The position numbers and the translations under genes are program-made. Shown in pieces: positions 20,565 to 29,340 of a DNA stretch of 64,000 bases (within the stretch, counting starts at the first letter, position 1; every line of letters begins with the position of its first letter). Below the pieces are notes generated by a model. The model was not told the origin of the DNA, did no database searches, and saw nothing but the letters and a program-made list of their open reading frames with translations. This DNA is from Paroceanicella profunda. GTDB taxonomy: Bacteria > Pseudomonadota > Alphaproteobacteria > Rhodobacterales > Rhodobacteraceae. Where the stretch lies: positions 248,001-312,000 of the forward strand of contig NZ_CP040818.1 of assembly GCF_005887635.2 (NCBI RefSeq), given 5' to 3'.

Positions 20565-21686
20565 TCAGGCCGCGACGCCGCCCCAGATCTTCTCTGCTGT
20601 CTCGACCACGAGGTCGAGCTTGCGGCGCTGGTCGTCCGGCGTGATGGCGTTGCCCTCCTCGGTGGAGGAGAAGCCGCATTGCGGGGCGATGCCGAACTGG
20701 TCGAGATCGGCCACCTTGGCCACCTCGTCGAAGCGGCGGCGCAGGGCGTCCACGGTCTCCAGCGCGCCGCGCTTGGTGGTGATGAAGCCCGGCATCACCC
20801 GCTTGGGGCCCTTGGGCAGCAGGCGCAGCGGCTCCAGCCCGCCGGAGCGCTCGTCATCGTATTCCATGAAGTAGATGTCCACGCCGGTCTGGTTGAAGAT
20901 CGCATCCGCCGCGAGGTCGTAGGCGCCCTCGGCGGCGTGGGTGGACTTGAAGTTGCCGCGGCACATGTGCATGCCGATCTTCATGTCGGCCGGCCGGTCC
21001 TTGATCGCCTCGTGCATCATCCAGGCATACTTGCCGATCAGCCAGTCCGGGTCCTGGCCCAGCGCGGCCTTGTCGGCACGGTGCTTGGGGTCGCACAGGT
21101 AGGCGAAGAAGATGTCGTCCATCTGCAGGTAGCGGCAGCCCGCCTCGTAGAAGGCCTTCACCGCCTTGGCATAGGTCTTCGCGAGGTCCGCGAACAGCGC
21201 CTCGGGGTCCTTGTACTCCTCGGGCAGGATGTCGGCGGGCGCGGTGCGGAAATGGCAGCAGGACGGGCCGGGGATGGAGATCTTCGGCTGCACTTTCGTG
21301 TTCGCGGCCACGAACCTGAAATGCTCCAGCATCGGGTGGTCGTCGGGAAAGTCGAGTTTCTCGCGGATGGTGGGGAAGATCGGGCGCAGCTTCACCCCGG
21401 CGAACTGCACGCCCTCGTCGCGTTCCTCCAGCTCGAAGCCTTCCAGCCCGCCCATGAAGTCGTAGTGCCAGAAGGAGCGGCGCATCTCGCCGTCGGTGAC
21501 CACGGGCAGGCCCGCGTCCTCCTGCATGCGGATCACGTCGCGGATCGCCTCGTCCTCGATCTCGGCCAGTTCCTCGGGCGCGATGCTCTTCTCGTCGTAG
21601 AACCTGTGACGGGCCGCCTTCACGCTGTCGGCGCGCAAGAGGGAGCCGACATGGTCGGCGCGGAACGGGGCGGTTGCTTCGGTCAT
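20565..21686 (-). CDS. MetE C-terminal-like methyltransferase (cobalamin-independent)
   Basis: 373 residues homologous to the catalytic half of MetE, as in YxjG-type stand-alone proteins. It starts with the family motif FRADHVGSLLR (about 8-18). Candidate zinc ligands are the histidine and cysteine in MHMCRGNF and the late cysteine in QCGFSS; YLQMDDIFFAYL is the usual barrel strand. The substrate-binding N-terminal half of MetE is absent, so the methyl donor may differ from methyl-tetrahydrofolate triglutamate. It is divergent from the next gene by 50 bases, with no riboswitch. Confidence 0.85.
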   Translation of the reverse strand: MTEATAPFRADHVGSLLRADSVKAARHRFYDEKSIAPEELAEIEDEAIRDVIRMQEDAGLPVVTDGEMRRSFWHYDFMGGLEGFELEERDEGVQFAGVKLRPIFPTIREKLDFPDDHPMLEHFRFVAANTKVQPKISIPGPSCCHFRTAPADILPEEYKDPEALFADLAKTYAKAVKAFYEAGCRYLQMDDIFFAYLCDPKHRADKAALGQDPDWLIGKYAWMMHEAIKDRPADMKIGMHMCRGNFKSTHAAEGAYDLAADAIFNQTGVDIYFMEYDDERSGGLEPLRLLPKGPKRVMPGFITTKRGALETVDALRRRFDEVAKVADLDQFGIAPQCGFSSTEEGNAITPDDQRRKLDLVVETAEKIWGGVAA

Positions 21687-21736
21687 GGGGATCCTCCAGT
21701 TTCTGGTTTCGCGAACTCAATACCGGATTTCTCCCG

Positions 21737-22372
21737 ATGTCCAGCCACCCCGCCGCCCGGCCCTCGCCGCTGCCGAACCGCGTCACACCGGAGGGTTGCA
21801 TCACCGCGCTGGCCGCACGCGGCACGCTGATGGGCAACCGCGGCGGGCGGCTGCACGAGGGCTTCGCGCTCACCCGCCGGCGTTGGGTGAGCCGGCGCTG
21901 GATCATCTGCCGCCTCGCCTTCCGGGGCCGGCGGCGGCAGGTGATGGGGCCGGGATACACCGAGCTCTTCTTTCTCGACGAGGCCACCGCGCTGGCCGCG
22001 GGCCACCGCCCCTGCTTCGAGTGTCGCCGGGCGGAGGCGCAGCGCTTCGCCGCCCTCTGGGCCGCGGCGACCGGCGCGGACCTCCCGCCGCGCGCCGACG
22101 CGATCGACGCCGTCCTGCACCGCGAGCGCCTCGGCCCCCGGATCCGCCTTGCCGCGGGCGCGCTGCCGCCCGGCGCGCTCTACCTGCACGCGGCGCGCTG
22201 CTGGCTCGTCTCCGGGACCGGGCGCGCGCGCCCGTGGACACCGGAGGGATACGGGCCGCAGACCCCGCTTCCCGATGCGGAGGTGACCGCCCTCACCCCT
22301 CCCGGCACCCGGGCCGTCCTCGCCCGGGGCTACGCACCGCTGCTGCACCCGAGCGCGACGCCCGACGCCTGA
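21737..22372 (+). CDS. Conserved hypothetical protein with CxxC motif
   Basis: 211 residues, cytosolic. I do not recognise a named family. Visible features are an arginine/tryptophan-rich segment (RRRWVSRRWIICRL), then VMGPGYTELFFLDEATALAAGHRPCFECRRAEAQ written here in part only: the GHRPCFECRR stretch could bind a metal. The C-terminal part is alanine/arginine-rich with a WTPEGYGP segment. The start at 21737 was chosen as the first ATG after the divergent spacer; it lacks a strong ribosome-binding site. Confidence 0.6.
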   Translation: MSSHPAARPSPLPNRVTPEGCITALAARGTLMGNRGGRLHEGFALTRRRWVSRRWIICRLAFRGRRRQVMGPGYTELFFLDEATALAAGHRPCFECRRAEAQRFAALWAAATGADLPPRADAIDAVLHRERLGPRIRLAAGALPPGALYLHAARCWLVSGTGRARPWTPEGYGPQTPLPDAEVTALTPPGTRAVLARGYAPLLHPSATPDA

Positions 22373-23296
22373 GCCCGCACGCCGCGGACGCTCCGCGTCG
22401 CACGCAAGCCCTTCCCCCGGCCGCGCGCCCCGTGCGACACCCCCAGCGGCCCCCCCCGTTCAGCCGCCCCCGGGCGCTGCACCGGGATGGCCACATGCCA
22501 CGCCGGGCACTCCTCATTTCATGCCGCGCCCACAGTCCACTGCGCGGCCCCCCGCGCCGCATCGGGCCGCCCGAACCCTGCGCCGTCCCCCACACTGCTC
22601 GGTGCACTCCGGTCCCCACCCCGGGGCCACCCTCCCGTGCTGCACTGAGCCACCCTCCCGCACTCCACCGGGCCACCCTCCCACGCTACCCTGCGCACCG
22701 TCCCGTGCTGCACCGGGCGCCTCCCGCGTTGCGTCGTGCGCCTCCCGAGCAGCGCCGGGCTCCCCTCGCGTGATGCCGCGCACTCCGGGTGCTGCACCGG
22801 GCAGCCTCCCGCGATTCACCGGGCGCCTTGCACGTTGTGCCGGCGCCCCCTGCGCCATGACGCGTACGCCGGGCTCTACCCCGTGCGCCCTCCCGCGTAG
22901 CGCCAAGCACTCCTCGTGCCATGCCGAGCACCTCGGGTGCTGCTCCGGGCAGTCTCCTGCGCTGCACCGTGCGCCTTGCACGCTGTGCCGGCGCCCCCCG
23001 CGCCATGCCGCGACCGCCGGGCACCCTGGCCCGTTGCGCCGGCCGGCCCGCGCACGGTGCAGGGCAGGCATTCCGCTGACGGGGCTTGAGTGACGGGGCC
23101 TCGGATCGTATCAGGTCCCCTGATCCGATCCGCGCGCGCCCGGCCCGGCCGCCGCGCATCAGCCCTTCGCGTACCGCGCTCCGCTTCGCGCCCCTGCTCC
23201 GGAGACCTGCCGCACCATGCCTCGCCCCCTCGCTGCCCGGGCCGTCTCGGATCGGCTCCTCCCCCGCGGGCCCCTCCCTGCCCGGGCCGGCACCGC
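22373..23296. repeat. Degenerate repeats of about 100 bp in a GC-rich spacer
   Basis: Segments at 22757-22866 and 22914-23015 are about 85% similar (ATGCCGCGCACTCCGGGTGC versus ATGCCGAGCACCTCGGGTGC, then CTTGCACGNTGTGCCGGCGCC in both), spaced 157 bases. Less similar units with GCACCGGGCGCCTCCCGC occur before them. Long frames on both strands across this stretch are repeat translation. No promoter for the downstream gene is recognisable. Confidence 0.65.
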
Positions 23297-24385
23297 ATGA
23301 TCCGCATCTACGGCCAGGGCTACGCCTGGCAGAGCCTGCTGGCCTGCCTCCTGCTCGGCCTCGGCGGCGCGCTGGCGGCGCTGGCCGTCGGCACGCCGCT
23401 GCCCTGGCTGTTCGGGCCGGTGGTCTGCGTGGGCGCGGCCGCGATCCTGGGGCTGAAGCTGGGCGGCGACGTGCTGCGCTTCCCCGGGCGCATCCGGCAG
23501 CTCTTCGTGCCGGTGATCGGCCTGTCGATCGGCGGGTCGTTCACGCCGGAGGTGATGGCCGGCATCACCGAATGGTGGCCCAGCCTGCTGGCGCTGCTGG
23601 TCTACATCCCCGCGGTGCACTGGGCGTGCTACCTCTACTGCCGCCGCTACGGCGGGCTCGACGTGCCCACAGCCTGGTACGGCTCCATGCCCGGCGGCTT
23701 CGTGGAGGCCATCACCATGGGCGAGCGCGACGGCGCGAACGAGGGCGTGCTGGCGGCCATGCAGTTCCTGCGGCTGATCATCTGCATCCTGTTCATCCCG
23801 CTGGGCCTATCGATCATCGAGGGCCAGCAGGTGGGCAGCGCCTCGGGCGTGAGCCTGCCGGGCGCCGACCTGCCGCTCACCCTGAAGGACGCGGCCGTGC
23901 TGATCGGCTGCGGCGTGGCGGGGTACATCATCGGCACGCGCTCGGGCATGCCGGCGGGGCAGATCACCGGGCCGATCGTGCTCTCGGCCGCGGCGCATCT
24001 CACCGGCGTGCTGGACGGCCAGCCGCCGGTCTGGACCATCCGCACCACGCAGCTGGTGATCGGGATCACGCTGGGGGTGCGCTTCGCGGGGATGCGGCAC
24101 CGCGACCTGCTGCGGGCGCTGCGCCTGTCGGCCACGCTGGTCGCCGGGGTGCTGACGCTCGCCACGCTGGTGGCGCTGGCGCTGGGGCCGCTGGTGGGCG
24201 AGAGCGTGGAGGCGGTGGTGCTCTCCTTCGCGCCGGGCGGGCTGGTGGAGATGTCGCTCGTCGCCCTGTCGCTGAACATCTCCGCGGTCTATGTCACGGC
24301 GCATCACGTGCTGCGCATCGTGGTGGCCGTCATCGTCGGGCGGGCCGGCTACGCCATCGTGCGCCGGCGCGAAGGCGCGGGCTGA
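23297..24385 (+). CDS. AbrB-family membrane protein (putative transporter)
   Basis: 362 residues with about ten hydrophobic segments and two similar halves, as in the AbrB/Gate family loosely annotated as putative ammonia monooxygenase. Signatures include TPLPWLFGPVV near the N-terminus, WYGSMPGGFVEAITMGE and the repeat SFAPGGLVEMSLVALSL near the C-terminus. The start MIRIYGQGY at 23297 follows a long repetitive spacer. The substrate is unknown; the oxygenase annotation has no sequence support. Confidence 0.8.
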   Translation: MIRIYGQGYAWQSLLACLLLGLGGALAALAVGTPLPWLFGPVVCVGAAAILGLKLGGDVLRFPGRIRQLFVPVIGLSIGGSFTPEVMAGITEWWPSLLALLVYIPAVHWACYLYCRRYGGLDVPTAWYGSMPGGFVEAITMGERDGANEGVLAAMQFLRLIICILFIPLGLSIIEGQQVGSASGVSLPGADLPLTLKDAAVLIGCGVAGYIIGTRSGMPAGQITGPIVLSAAAHLTGVLDGQPPVWTIRTTQLVIGITLGVRFAGMRHRDLLRALRLSATLVAGVLTLATLVALALGPLVGESVEAVVLSFAPGGLVEMSLVALSLNISAVYVTAHHVLRIVVAVIVGRAGYAIVRRREGAG

Positions 24386-24802
24386 GCCACCGGCTCCGGG
24401 AGCCGCCCCCCACGTTCCGCACCAGCCCGGCCACCGCGCGCCCCCGGCGTCCCGCTCCGGCCCGAACGCCGGGCTCCGCCCCCCTCCCCCCACGTCCTGC
24501 ATCTTCCCGGACACCACGCGTGCTCACCGGGCGGCGTCCCGCGCCGGCCCGAACGCCGGGCTCGGCGCTCTCTCCCGCCCGGCGTCCCGCACCCCCTCCC
24601 GCCCAGCGTCCCGCACTGGCACGGACGTCCGGGGGACCTTCCGCGCGGAGAAGATCACGCCGATGCCTGTGAAGGGGAGGTATCCGAACCCCCGGGTGGC
24701 ACGCGCCCCCTCCCGTCCGGCCCTCCGGCGCCGGAAGCCACGTCATCGCTCGCGTGGCCCCGGGGCAGGTCCCCGCCGTGCGGGGTCAGGGCTGAAGCGC
24801 GG
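24386..24802. other. GC-rich spacer with a two-copy segment
   Basis: No gene. CGGCGTCCCGC-CCGGCCCGAACGCC occurs twice about 83 bases apart (24449 and 24532), suggesting an old duplication. The rest is C-rich without recognisable signals. Confidence 0.5.
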
Positions 24803-24918
24803 GATCAGGCCCGCGGCGGTGTCAGGCTTGCGGGGCGCGGGCAGACTTGCGGCGCGGGGTAAGGCCAGCGGCGCGGGGTCAGACCCGTGGCGCGGCGTCA
24901 GGCCTGCGGCGCGGAGCG
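24803..24918. repeat. About 19-bp degenerate tandem repeat, six copies
   Basis: Units of the form TCAGGCNTGCGGCGCGGGG repeat six times with substitutions and end inside the 3' end of the ECF sigma gene, whose stop codon and last residues (PQA) lie in the last unit. The array may therefore have grown out of the gene end or eroded into it. Confidence 0.6.
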
Positions 24919-25776
24919 GAAGCGCGACAGCTTGCCGGGGTTGCGCATCACGTAGATGCCGGTGATCCTTCCCTCCTCCACCTGAAGCGTGGTGGTCTGC
25001 ACCTCGCCATCGGCGGCGACCTGCACGATCCCCGGCAGGCCGTTGAGGAAGCGGAACTCCGGCGCCGGAAGCGTCCTGTCGCGCGACAGCCGGGCAAGGC
25101 CGATCAGCAGCCGGAGCACCCGGGCCGCCCCTTCCAGAGGGCGCGGCGCGGCCGGGCGCTGCCCGCCGCCGTCGCTCACGAAGCGCACATCCCCGGCCAG
25201 CAGCGCGCCCAGCGCCGTGGCGTCGCCGGTGCGCGAGGCCTCGGAGAAGGCGTGGGCGATGCGCAGCCCCTCCTCCTCGGCCACGGCGAAGCGCGGACGC
25301 GCCGCGCGCACATGGCGGCGGGCGCGCGCGGCAAGCTGGCGGCAGGCGGCGGTGTCGCGCCCCAGGGTGCGGGCCACCTCCTCGAAGGGCGTGCCGAAGA
25401 CGTCATGCAGCAGGAAGGCCGCGCGCTCCAGCGCGCTGAGCCGCTCCAGCGCCAGCATCAGGGCGAGGGAGATGTCCTCCTCCGGGTCCTCGGTCGGCGG
25501 AGCGGCCACCGGCTCCGGCAGCCAGGGACCGGGGTAGGTCTCGCGCCGGGCCCGGGCGGCGCGCAGCCGGTCCAGGCACAGGCGCGTGGTGGCGCGCACC
25601 AGCCAGGCCTCGGGCACCGCCACGCCGGACCGGTCGCCCGCCTGCCAGCGCAGCCAGGCGTCCTGCACGGCGTCCTCCGCCTCGGCCATCGCGCCGAGCA
25701 TGCGGTAGGCGACCCCGATCAGGCGGGGCCGCGCCGCCTCGAATGCGGCAAGCTGGCGGGCGGCGGGCGCGGGCAC
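24898..25776 (-). CDS. ECF41-type RNA polymerase sigma factor with SnoaL-like C-terminal domain
   Basis: 292 residues. Region sigma-2 (PRLIGVAYRMLG, EDAVQDAWLRW) lies at about 16-45. Region sigma-4 (LSALERAAFLLHDVFG with GTPFEEVARTLG) lies at about 113-150. The remainder is a SnoaL-like domain carrying the ECF41 markers DGGG (SDGGGQRP) and an NPDKL-like RNPGKL near the end. In this group the fused domain modulates sigma activity and no anti-sigma factor is needed. The adjacent AhpD-like gene, four bases upstream, is the typical ECF41 partner. Confidence 0.93.
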   Translation of the reverse strand: MPAPAARQLAAFEAARPRLIGVAYRMLGAMAEAEDAVQDAWLRWQAGDRSGVAVPEAWLVRATTRLCLDRLRAARARRETYPGPWLPEPVAAPPTEDPEEDISLALMLALERLSALERAAFLLHDVFGTPFEEVARTLGRDTAACRQLAARARRHVRAARPRFAVAEEEGLRIAHAFSEASRTGDATALGALLAGDVRFVSDGGGQRPAAPRPLEGAARVLRLLIGLARLSRDRTLPAPEFRFLNGLPGIVQVAADGEVQTTTLQVEEGRITGIYVMRNPGKLSRFRSAPQA

Positions 25777-25779
25777 CGC

Positions 25780-26238
25780 TCAGCCCGCCGCGACGGCAGG
25801 GACCGGGTGCACGGCGCCAAAGCCGATCGCGATCCGGTTCCAGGCGTTGATCAACCCGATGACGGCGGTGAGCGCCACCTGCTCCTGCGGGCTGAACGCG
25901 GCGGCCAACGCCGCGTAGTCCGCGTCCGGCGCATGGGTGGCCGAGACATGGGTGAGCGCCTCCGCCCAGGCCAGCGCCGCGCGCTCGCGGGGCGAAAACA
26001 GCGGCGAATCATGCCAGCCGGCCACGAGATGCATCCGCTCCTCGCTCTCGCCGAGGCGCCGCGCGGCATGGGTGTGCATGTGGATGCAGAAGGCGCAGCC
26101 GTTGATCTGCGACACGCGCAGGCGCACCAGTTCGGCCAGCTTCTGGTCCAGCCCGCTCTGCGCGAGGCGGGTTTCCGCGGCAACGAGCGGCTTGATGAGG
26201 TCGGGGGCGGTGGCGAAGTAGTCCAGGCGGGGGGTCAT
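25780..26238 (-). CDS. Carboxymuconolactone decarboxylase/AhpD-like protein, ECF41 target
   Basis: 152-residue alkylhydroperoxidase-like protein. It has the redox motif CAFCIHMHTH (CxxC followed by histidines) at about 53-62 and the helical CMD signatures RLRVSQING and ALAWAEALTHVS. The ATG at 26238 is preferred because GGAG sits nine bases before it; an upstream ATG at 26253 has none. It is the first gene of a two-gene operon with the sigma factor. The likely role is oxidative detoxification, but the substrate is unknown. Confidence 0.9.
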   Translation of the reverse strand: MTPRLDYFATAPDLIKPLVAAETRLAQSGLDQKLAELVRLRVSQINGCAFCIHMHTHAARRLGESEERMHLVAGWHDSPLFSPRERAALAWAEALTHVSATHAPDADYAALAAAFSPQEQVALTAVIGLINAWNRIAIGFGAVHPVPAVAAG

Positions 26239-26277
26239 CGGCGCAATCTCCATGCGGTTCGGGAAAGATACCCACAA

Positions 26278-26305
26278 GACGAACCGCAGGGGCGCGAATG
26301 TGACA
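26278..26305 (-). promoter_or_regulatory. ECF41-dependent promoter
   Basis: On the minus strand TGTCACA (26299-26305), 17 bases, then CGTC (26278-26281), about 40 bases before the AhpD-like start. This is the published ECF41 promoter pattern, so the sigma factor probably activates its own operon. Confidence 0.8.
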
Positions 26306-26338
26306 TGGCGGGTGATTTTTTCCCTCCCGCGTCCGCAG

Positions 26339-26501
26339 TGGACATCTTCCCGCCAGCGCCCGCGCACGACCTTTCATCGCCTGCGCCCGCGCCGGACTTT
26401 TGCCACCCCCCCGCGCCGGACCTTTCACCGCTTGCGCCCATGCGGGACCTTTCACTGCCTGCGCACATGCCGGACCTTCCACTGCCTGCGCCCATGCCGG
26501 A
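26339..26501. repeat. 27-bp tandem repeat, six degenerate copies
   Basis: Units such as GACCTTTCACTGCCTGCGC plus CCATGCCG repeat about six times just upstream of the ECF41 promoter. In-frame translation gives DLSLPAHMP-like 9-residue units, but no ribosome-binding site or gene is linked to it. One unit is three bases short. The remaining bases to 26690 hold no recognisable feature. Confidence 0.85.
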
Positions 26502-26690
26502 CGGTGCAGGCTGGTGCCCCGGCAGGCGGAAGCGGGGGCACCCCAGGGGCGTCGGGAAGCTGCCGGAGCACGTCCTCGGAGCGGGGCCCGGCGGCGGCGC
26601 GCGGGCCTGCCCGGGGCGCGGCGCGGATGCGCTCCGGGCAGACGGCGCGCCGCCGCCCCCCGCCCGATTCGGCCCGGCGGGCACCTGCGG

Positions 26691-27626
26691 TCACGGGCCG
26701 GAGGCCACGCCGCCTTCCGCCGGCCAGACGAGCGGATCGGCCCGGGTGGTCTCGGCCAGGGCCTCGCGCAGGCCGGAGACCAGCCGCTCGGCCACCGCCT
26801 CCAGTCGCGGCACGTGGCGGTTCTCCTCATGGCTCACGAGGTAGTAGGAGCGGGTGAAGCTCACCTCGCGCGGCAGCACGCGCATCAGTTCCGGGCAGCC
26901 CCGGGCCATGAAATCCGGCAGGATCGCCACCCCCGCCCCCATGCGTGCCCAGGCCAGCTGCACCGCGAGGCTGGTGCAGGTGAGGCGCGGCGTGAGGTCG
27001 GGGCCCACCAGCGGCACATAGTCCAGCTCCGGGTGGTAGATGAGGTCGGACACATAGCCGATGCCGCGCACTGTCTTCAGCGCCGCCACCTGCGTGAGCC
27101 CGCCGGCGGAGGCCGCCACCTCGCGCGTGGCGTAGAGGTGCAGGCTGTAATCGGCCACCCGGCGCACGCGCAGCCGCCCGGCGGTGGGCGGCGAGAGGGT
27201 GATCACCATGTCGGCCTCGCGCCGGGCCACGTCGAAGCTGCGCGGCATGGCGACGAGCTGCACCTCCAGCCGGGGCCAGGCCCGGCTGATCTCCAGCGCG
27301 ATGGCCGGCAGCAGCCAGGTGGCGACACCGTCCGGCGCGCCGATGCGCACCGGCCCGGTCATGCCCTGGTCGACGCCTGCCACCTGCGCGGCGAGGCTGC
27401 GGGCCTCGGCCTCCATCGCCTCGGCACGCGGCAGCAGGCGGCGCCCGGCCTCGGTGAGGGCATGGCCCTGCGCGCCGCGCTCGAACAGCCGCACGCCCAG
27501 CGCCCCCTCCAGCCGCGAAAGCTGCCGGCTGACGGTGGCCGTGTCGAGCCCGAGCGCCTTGCCCGCGGCCGCCAGCCGGCCGGCGCGCGCCACGGCGAGG
27601 AAGCTGCGCAGATCGTCCCATTTCAT
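26691..27626 (-). CDS. LysR-family regulator, divergent from the valine catabolic operon
   Basis: 311 residues: N-terminal winged helix (MKWDDLRSFLAVARAG to LFERG, about 1-57) and a LysR co-inducer domain. The ATG at 27626 is chosen because GGGAG lies eight bases before it. It is divergent from mmsA with 217 bases between them containing an 18-bp palindrome, which suggests it controls the mmsA operon in response to a valine-derived metabolite; that target is inference. Confidence 0.9.
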   Translation of the reverse strand: MKWDDLRSFLAVARAGRLAAAGKALGLDTATVSRQLSRLEGALGVRLFERGAQGHALTEAGRRLLPRAEAMEAEARSLAAQVAGVDQGMTGPVRIGAPDGVATWLLPAIALEISRAWPRLEVQLVAMPRSFDVARREADMVITLSPPTAGRLRVRRVADYSLHLYATREVAASAGGLTQVAALKTVRGIGYVSDLIYHPELDYVPLVGPDLTPRLTCTSLAVQLAWARMGAGVAILPDFMARGCPELMRVLPREVSFTRSYYLVSHEENRHVPRLEAVAERLVSGLREALAETTRADPLVWPAEGGVASGP

Positions 27627-27649
27627 CACCACATCTCCCGTCCTGCGCG

Positions 27650-27667
27650 TGTTGACAGCTGTCAACA
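27650..27667. promoter_or_regulatory. Perfect 18-bp palindrome in the lysR/mmsA divergent region
   Basis: TGTTGACAGCTGTCAACA is its own reverse complement, 24 bases upstream of the LysR start. It includes TTGACA in both directions, so it could be an operator overlapping a -35. It is a candidate LysR site, though it does not have the loose T-N11-A form. Confidence 0.55.
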
Positions 27668-27843
27668 GCGAGCCCCGGCCACCGGCCGCTTGCGTTCCTG
27701 CAAGGGCATTTTGCATTTTCGCAGTTTGATAGCCGAATTTGCGCGATGCTAGAAGTCCCCGGACACCGCCCGCCGCGACAGGGCCGCGCAAGCGCGACGG
27801 CCCGGGCGGGCGGAGCAGACCGAACCTCGGGAGGATCAAGGCA

Positions 27844-29340
27844 ATGGAACTCACCCATTTCATCAACGGCAAGCACGTGAAGGGCACCTCGGGGCGCTTC
27901 GCGGATGTCTACAACCCCGCCACCGGCGAGGTGCAGGCACAGACGCCGCTTGCCTCCGCCGCCGAGCTCGCCGCCGCCGTGGAGGGTGCGAAGGCCGCCC
28001 AGCCGAAATGGGCCGCCACCAACCCCCAGCGCCGCGCCCGCGTGCTGATGGAGTTCGTGCGCCTGCTGCACCGGGACATGGACAAGCTGGCCGAGGCCCT
28101 CTCGCGCGAGCATGGCAAGACCCTGCCGGACGCGAAGGGTGACGTGATCCGCGGCCTGGAAGTGGCGGAGTTCTGCATCGGCGCGCCGCACCTGCTGAAG
28201 GGCGAGTATACCGACGGCGCCGGCCCCGGCATCGACATGTATTCCATGCGCCAGCCGCTGGGCGTGGTGGCGGGCATCACGCCGTTCAACTTCCCCGCCA
28301 TGATCCCGATGTGGAAGTTCTGCCCGGCCATCGCCTGCGGCAACGCCTTCATCCTCAAGCCCTCGGAGCGTGACCCCTCCGTGCCGCTGATGCTGGCCGA
28401 GCTGATGCTGGAGGGCGGCCTGCCCGAGGGCATCCTGCAGGTGGTCAACGGCGACAAGGAGGCGGTGGACGCCATCCTCGACCATCCGGACGTCGAGGCG
28501 GTGGGCTTCGTCGGCTCCACCCCGATCGCCGCCTACATCTACGCCCGCGGCTGCGAGAACGGCAAGCGCGTGCAGTGCTTCGGCGGCGCGAAGAACCACA
28601 TGATCGTGATGCCGGACGCCGACCTCGACCAGGCCGCCGACGCGCTGATCGGCGCGGGCTACGGCGCCGCCGGCGAGCGCTGCATGGCGATCTCCGTCGC
28701 GGTGCCGGTGGGCGAGGCCACGGCCGACGCGCTGATCGAGCGGCTGATCCCGCGCATCGAGAAGCTGAAGGTGGGCCCCTACACCGCCGGCAACGACGTG
28801 GACTACGGCCCCGTCGTCACCTCCGCCGCGCGTGACAAGATCCTCGGCCTCATCGGCTCGGGCGTGGAACAGGGCGCGGAGCTGGTGGTCGACGGCCGCG
28901 ACTTCAGCCTGCAGGGCTACGAGAACGGCTTCTTCGTCGGCCCCTGCCTGTTCGACAAGGCGACGAAGGACATGGACATCTACCGCCAGGAGATCTTCGG
29001 CCCGGTCCTCACCACGGTCCGCGCGAAGACCTACGAGGAAGCCCTCGGCCTCGCCATGGACCACGAATACGGCAACGGCACCGCCATCTTCACCCGCGAC
29101 GGCGACACGGCGCGCGACTTCGCCAGCCGCATCAACATCGGCATGGTGGGCGTGAACGTGCCGATCCCGGTGCCGCTGGCCTACCACACCTTCGGCGGCT
29201 GGAAGAAATCCGCCTTCGGCGACCTCAACCAGCACGGGCCGGACGCCTTCCGCTTCTACACCCGCACCAAGACGGTCACCGCCCGCTGGCCCTCGGGCAC
29301 CAAGGAAGGCGCGGAATTCTCCATCCCCACCATGGGCTGA
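27844..29340 (+). CDS. mmsA: Methylmalonate-semialdehyde dehydrogenase (CoA-acylating)
   Basis: Cytosolic enzyme converting methylmalonate semialdehyde to propionyl-CoA in valine breakdown (and malonate semialdehyde to acetyl-CoA). The 498 residues have aldehyde dehydrogenase architecture: GVVAGITPFNFPAMIP, the glycine region GFVGSTPIAAYI and the nucleophile cysteine in GAAGERCMAISV. The C-terminal segment KTVTARWP is typical of MmsA. The ATG at 27844 follows GGGAGG. It is the first gene of the operon. Confidence 0.95.
   Translation: MELTHFINGKHVKGTSGRFADVYNPATGEVQAQTPLASAAELAAAVEGAKAAQPKWAATNPQRRARVLMEFVRLLHRDMDKLAEALSREHGKTLPDAKGDVIRGLEVAEFCIGAPHLLKGEYTDGAGPGIDMYSMRQPLGVVAGITPFNFPAMIPMWKFCPAIACGNAFILKPSERDPSVPLMLAELMLEGGLPEGILQVVNGDKEAVDAILDHPDVEAVGFVGSTPIAAYIYARGCENGKRVQCFGGAKNHMIVMPDADLDQAADALIGAGYGAAGERCMAISVAVPVGEATADALIERLIPRIEKLKVGPYTAGNDVDYGPVVTSAARDKILGLIGSGVEQGAELVVDGRDFSLQGYENGFFVGPCLFDKATKDMDIYRQEIFGPVLTTVRAKTYEEALGLAMDHEYGNGTAIFTRDGDTARDFASRINIGMVGVNVPIPVPLAYHTFGGWKKSAFGDLNQHGPDAFRFYTRTKTVTARWPSGTKEGAEFSIPTMG

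Noticed and set aside
21687..21736. SAM-responsive riboswitch before the MetE-like gene
   Set aside because: Only 50 bases separate the divergent starts and no aptamer-like conserved structure is visible.
22510..23296. Cysteine/proline/histidine-rich proteins in the 22.5-23.3 kb spacer
   Set aside because: The apparent cysteine-rich motifs come from degenerate DNA repeats and appear in several frames on both strands.
26339..26501. Gene made of nine-residue repeats
   Set aside because: The frame is open because the unit is 27 bases, but one unit is shortened, there is no ribosome-binding site and the peptide is low-complexity.
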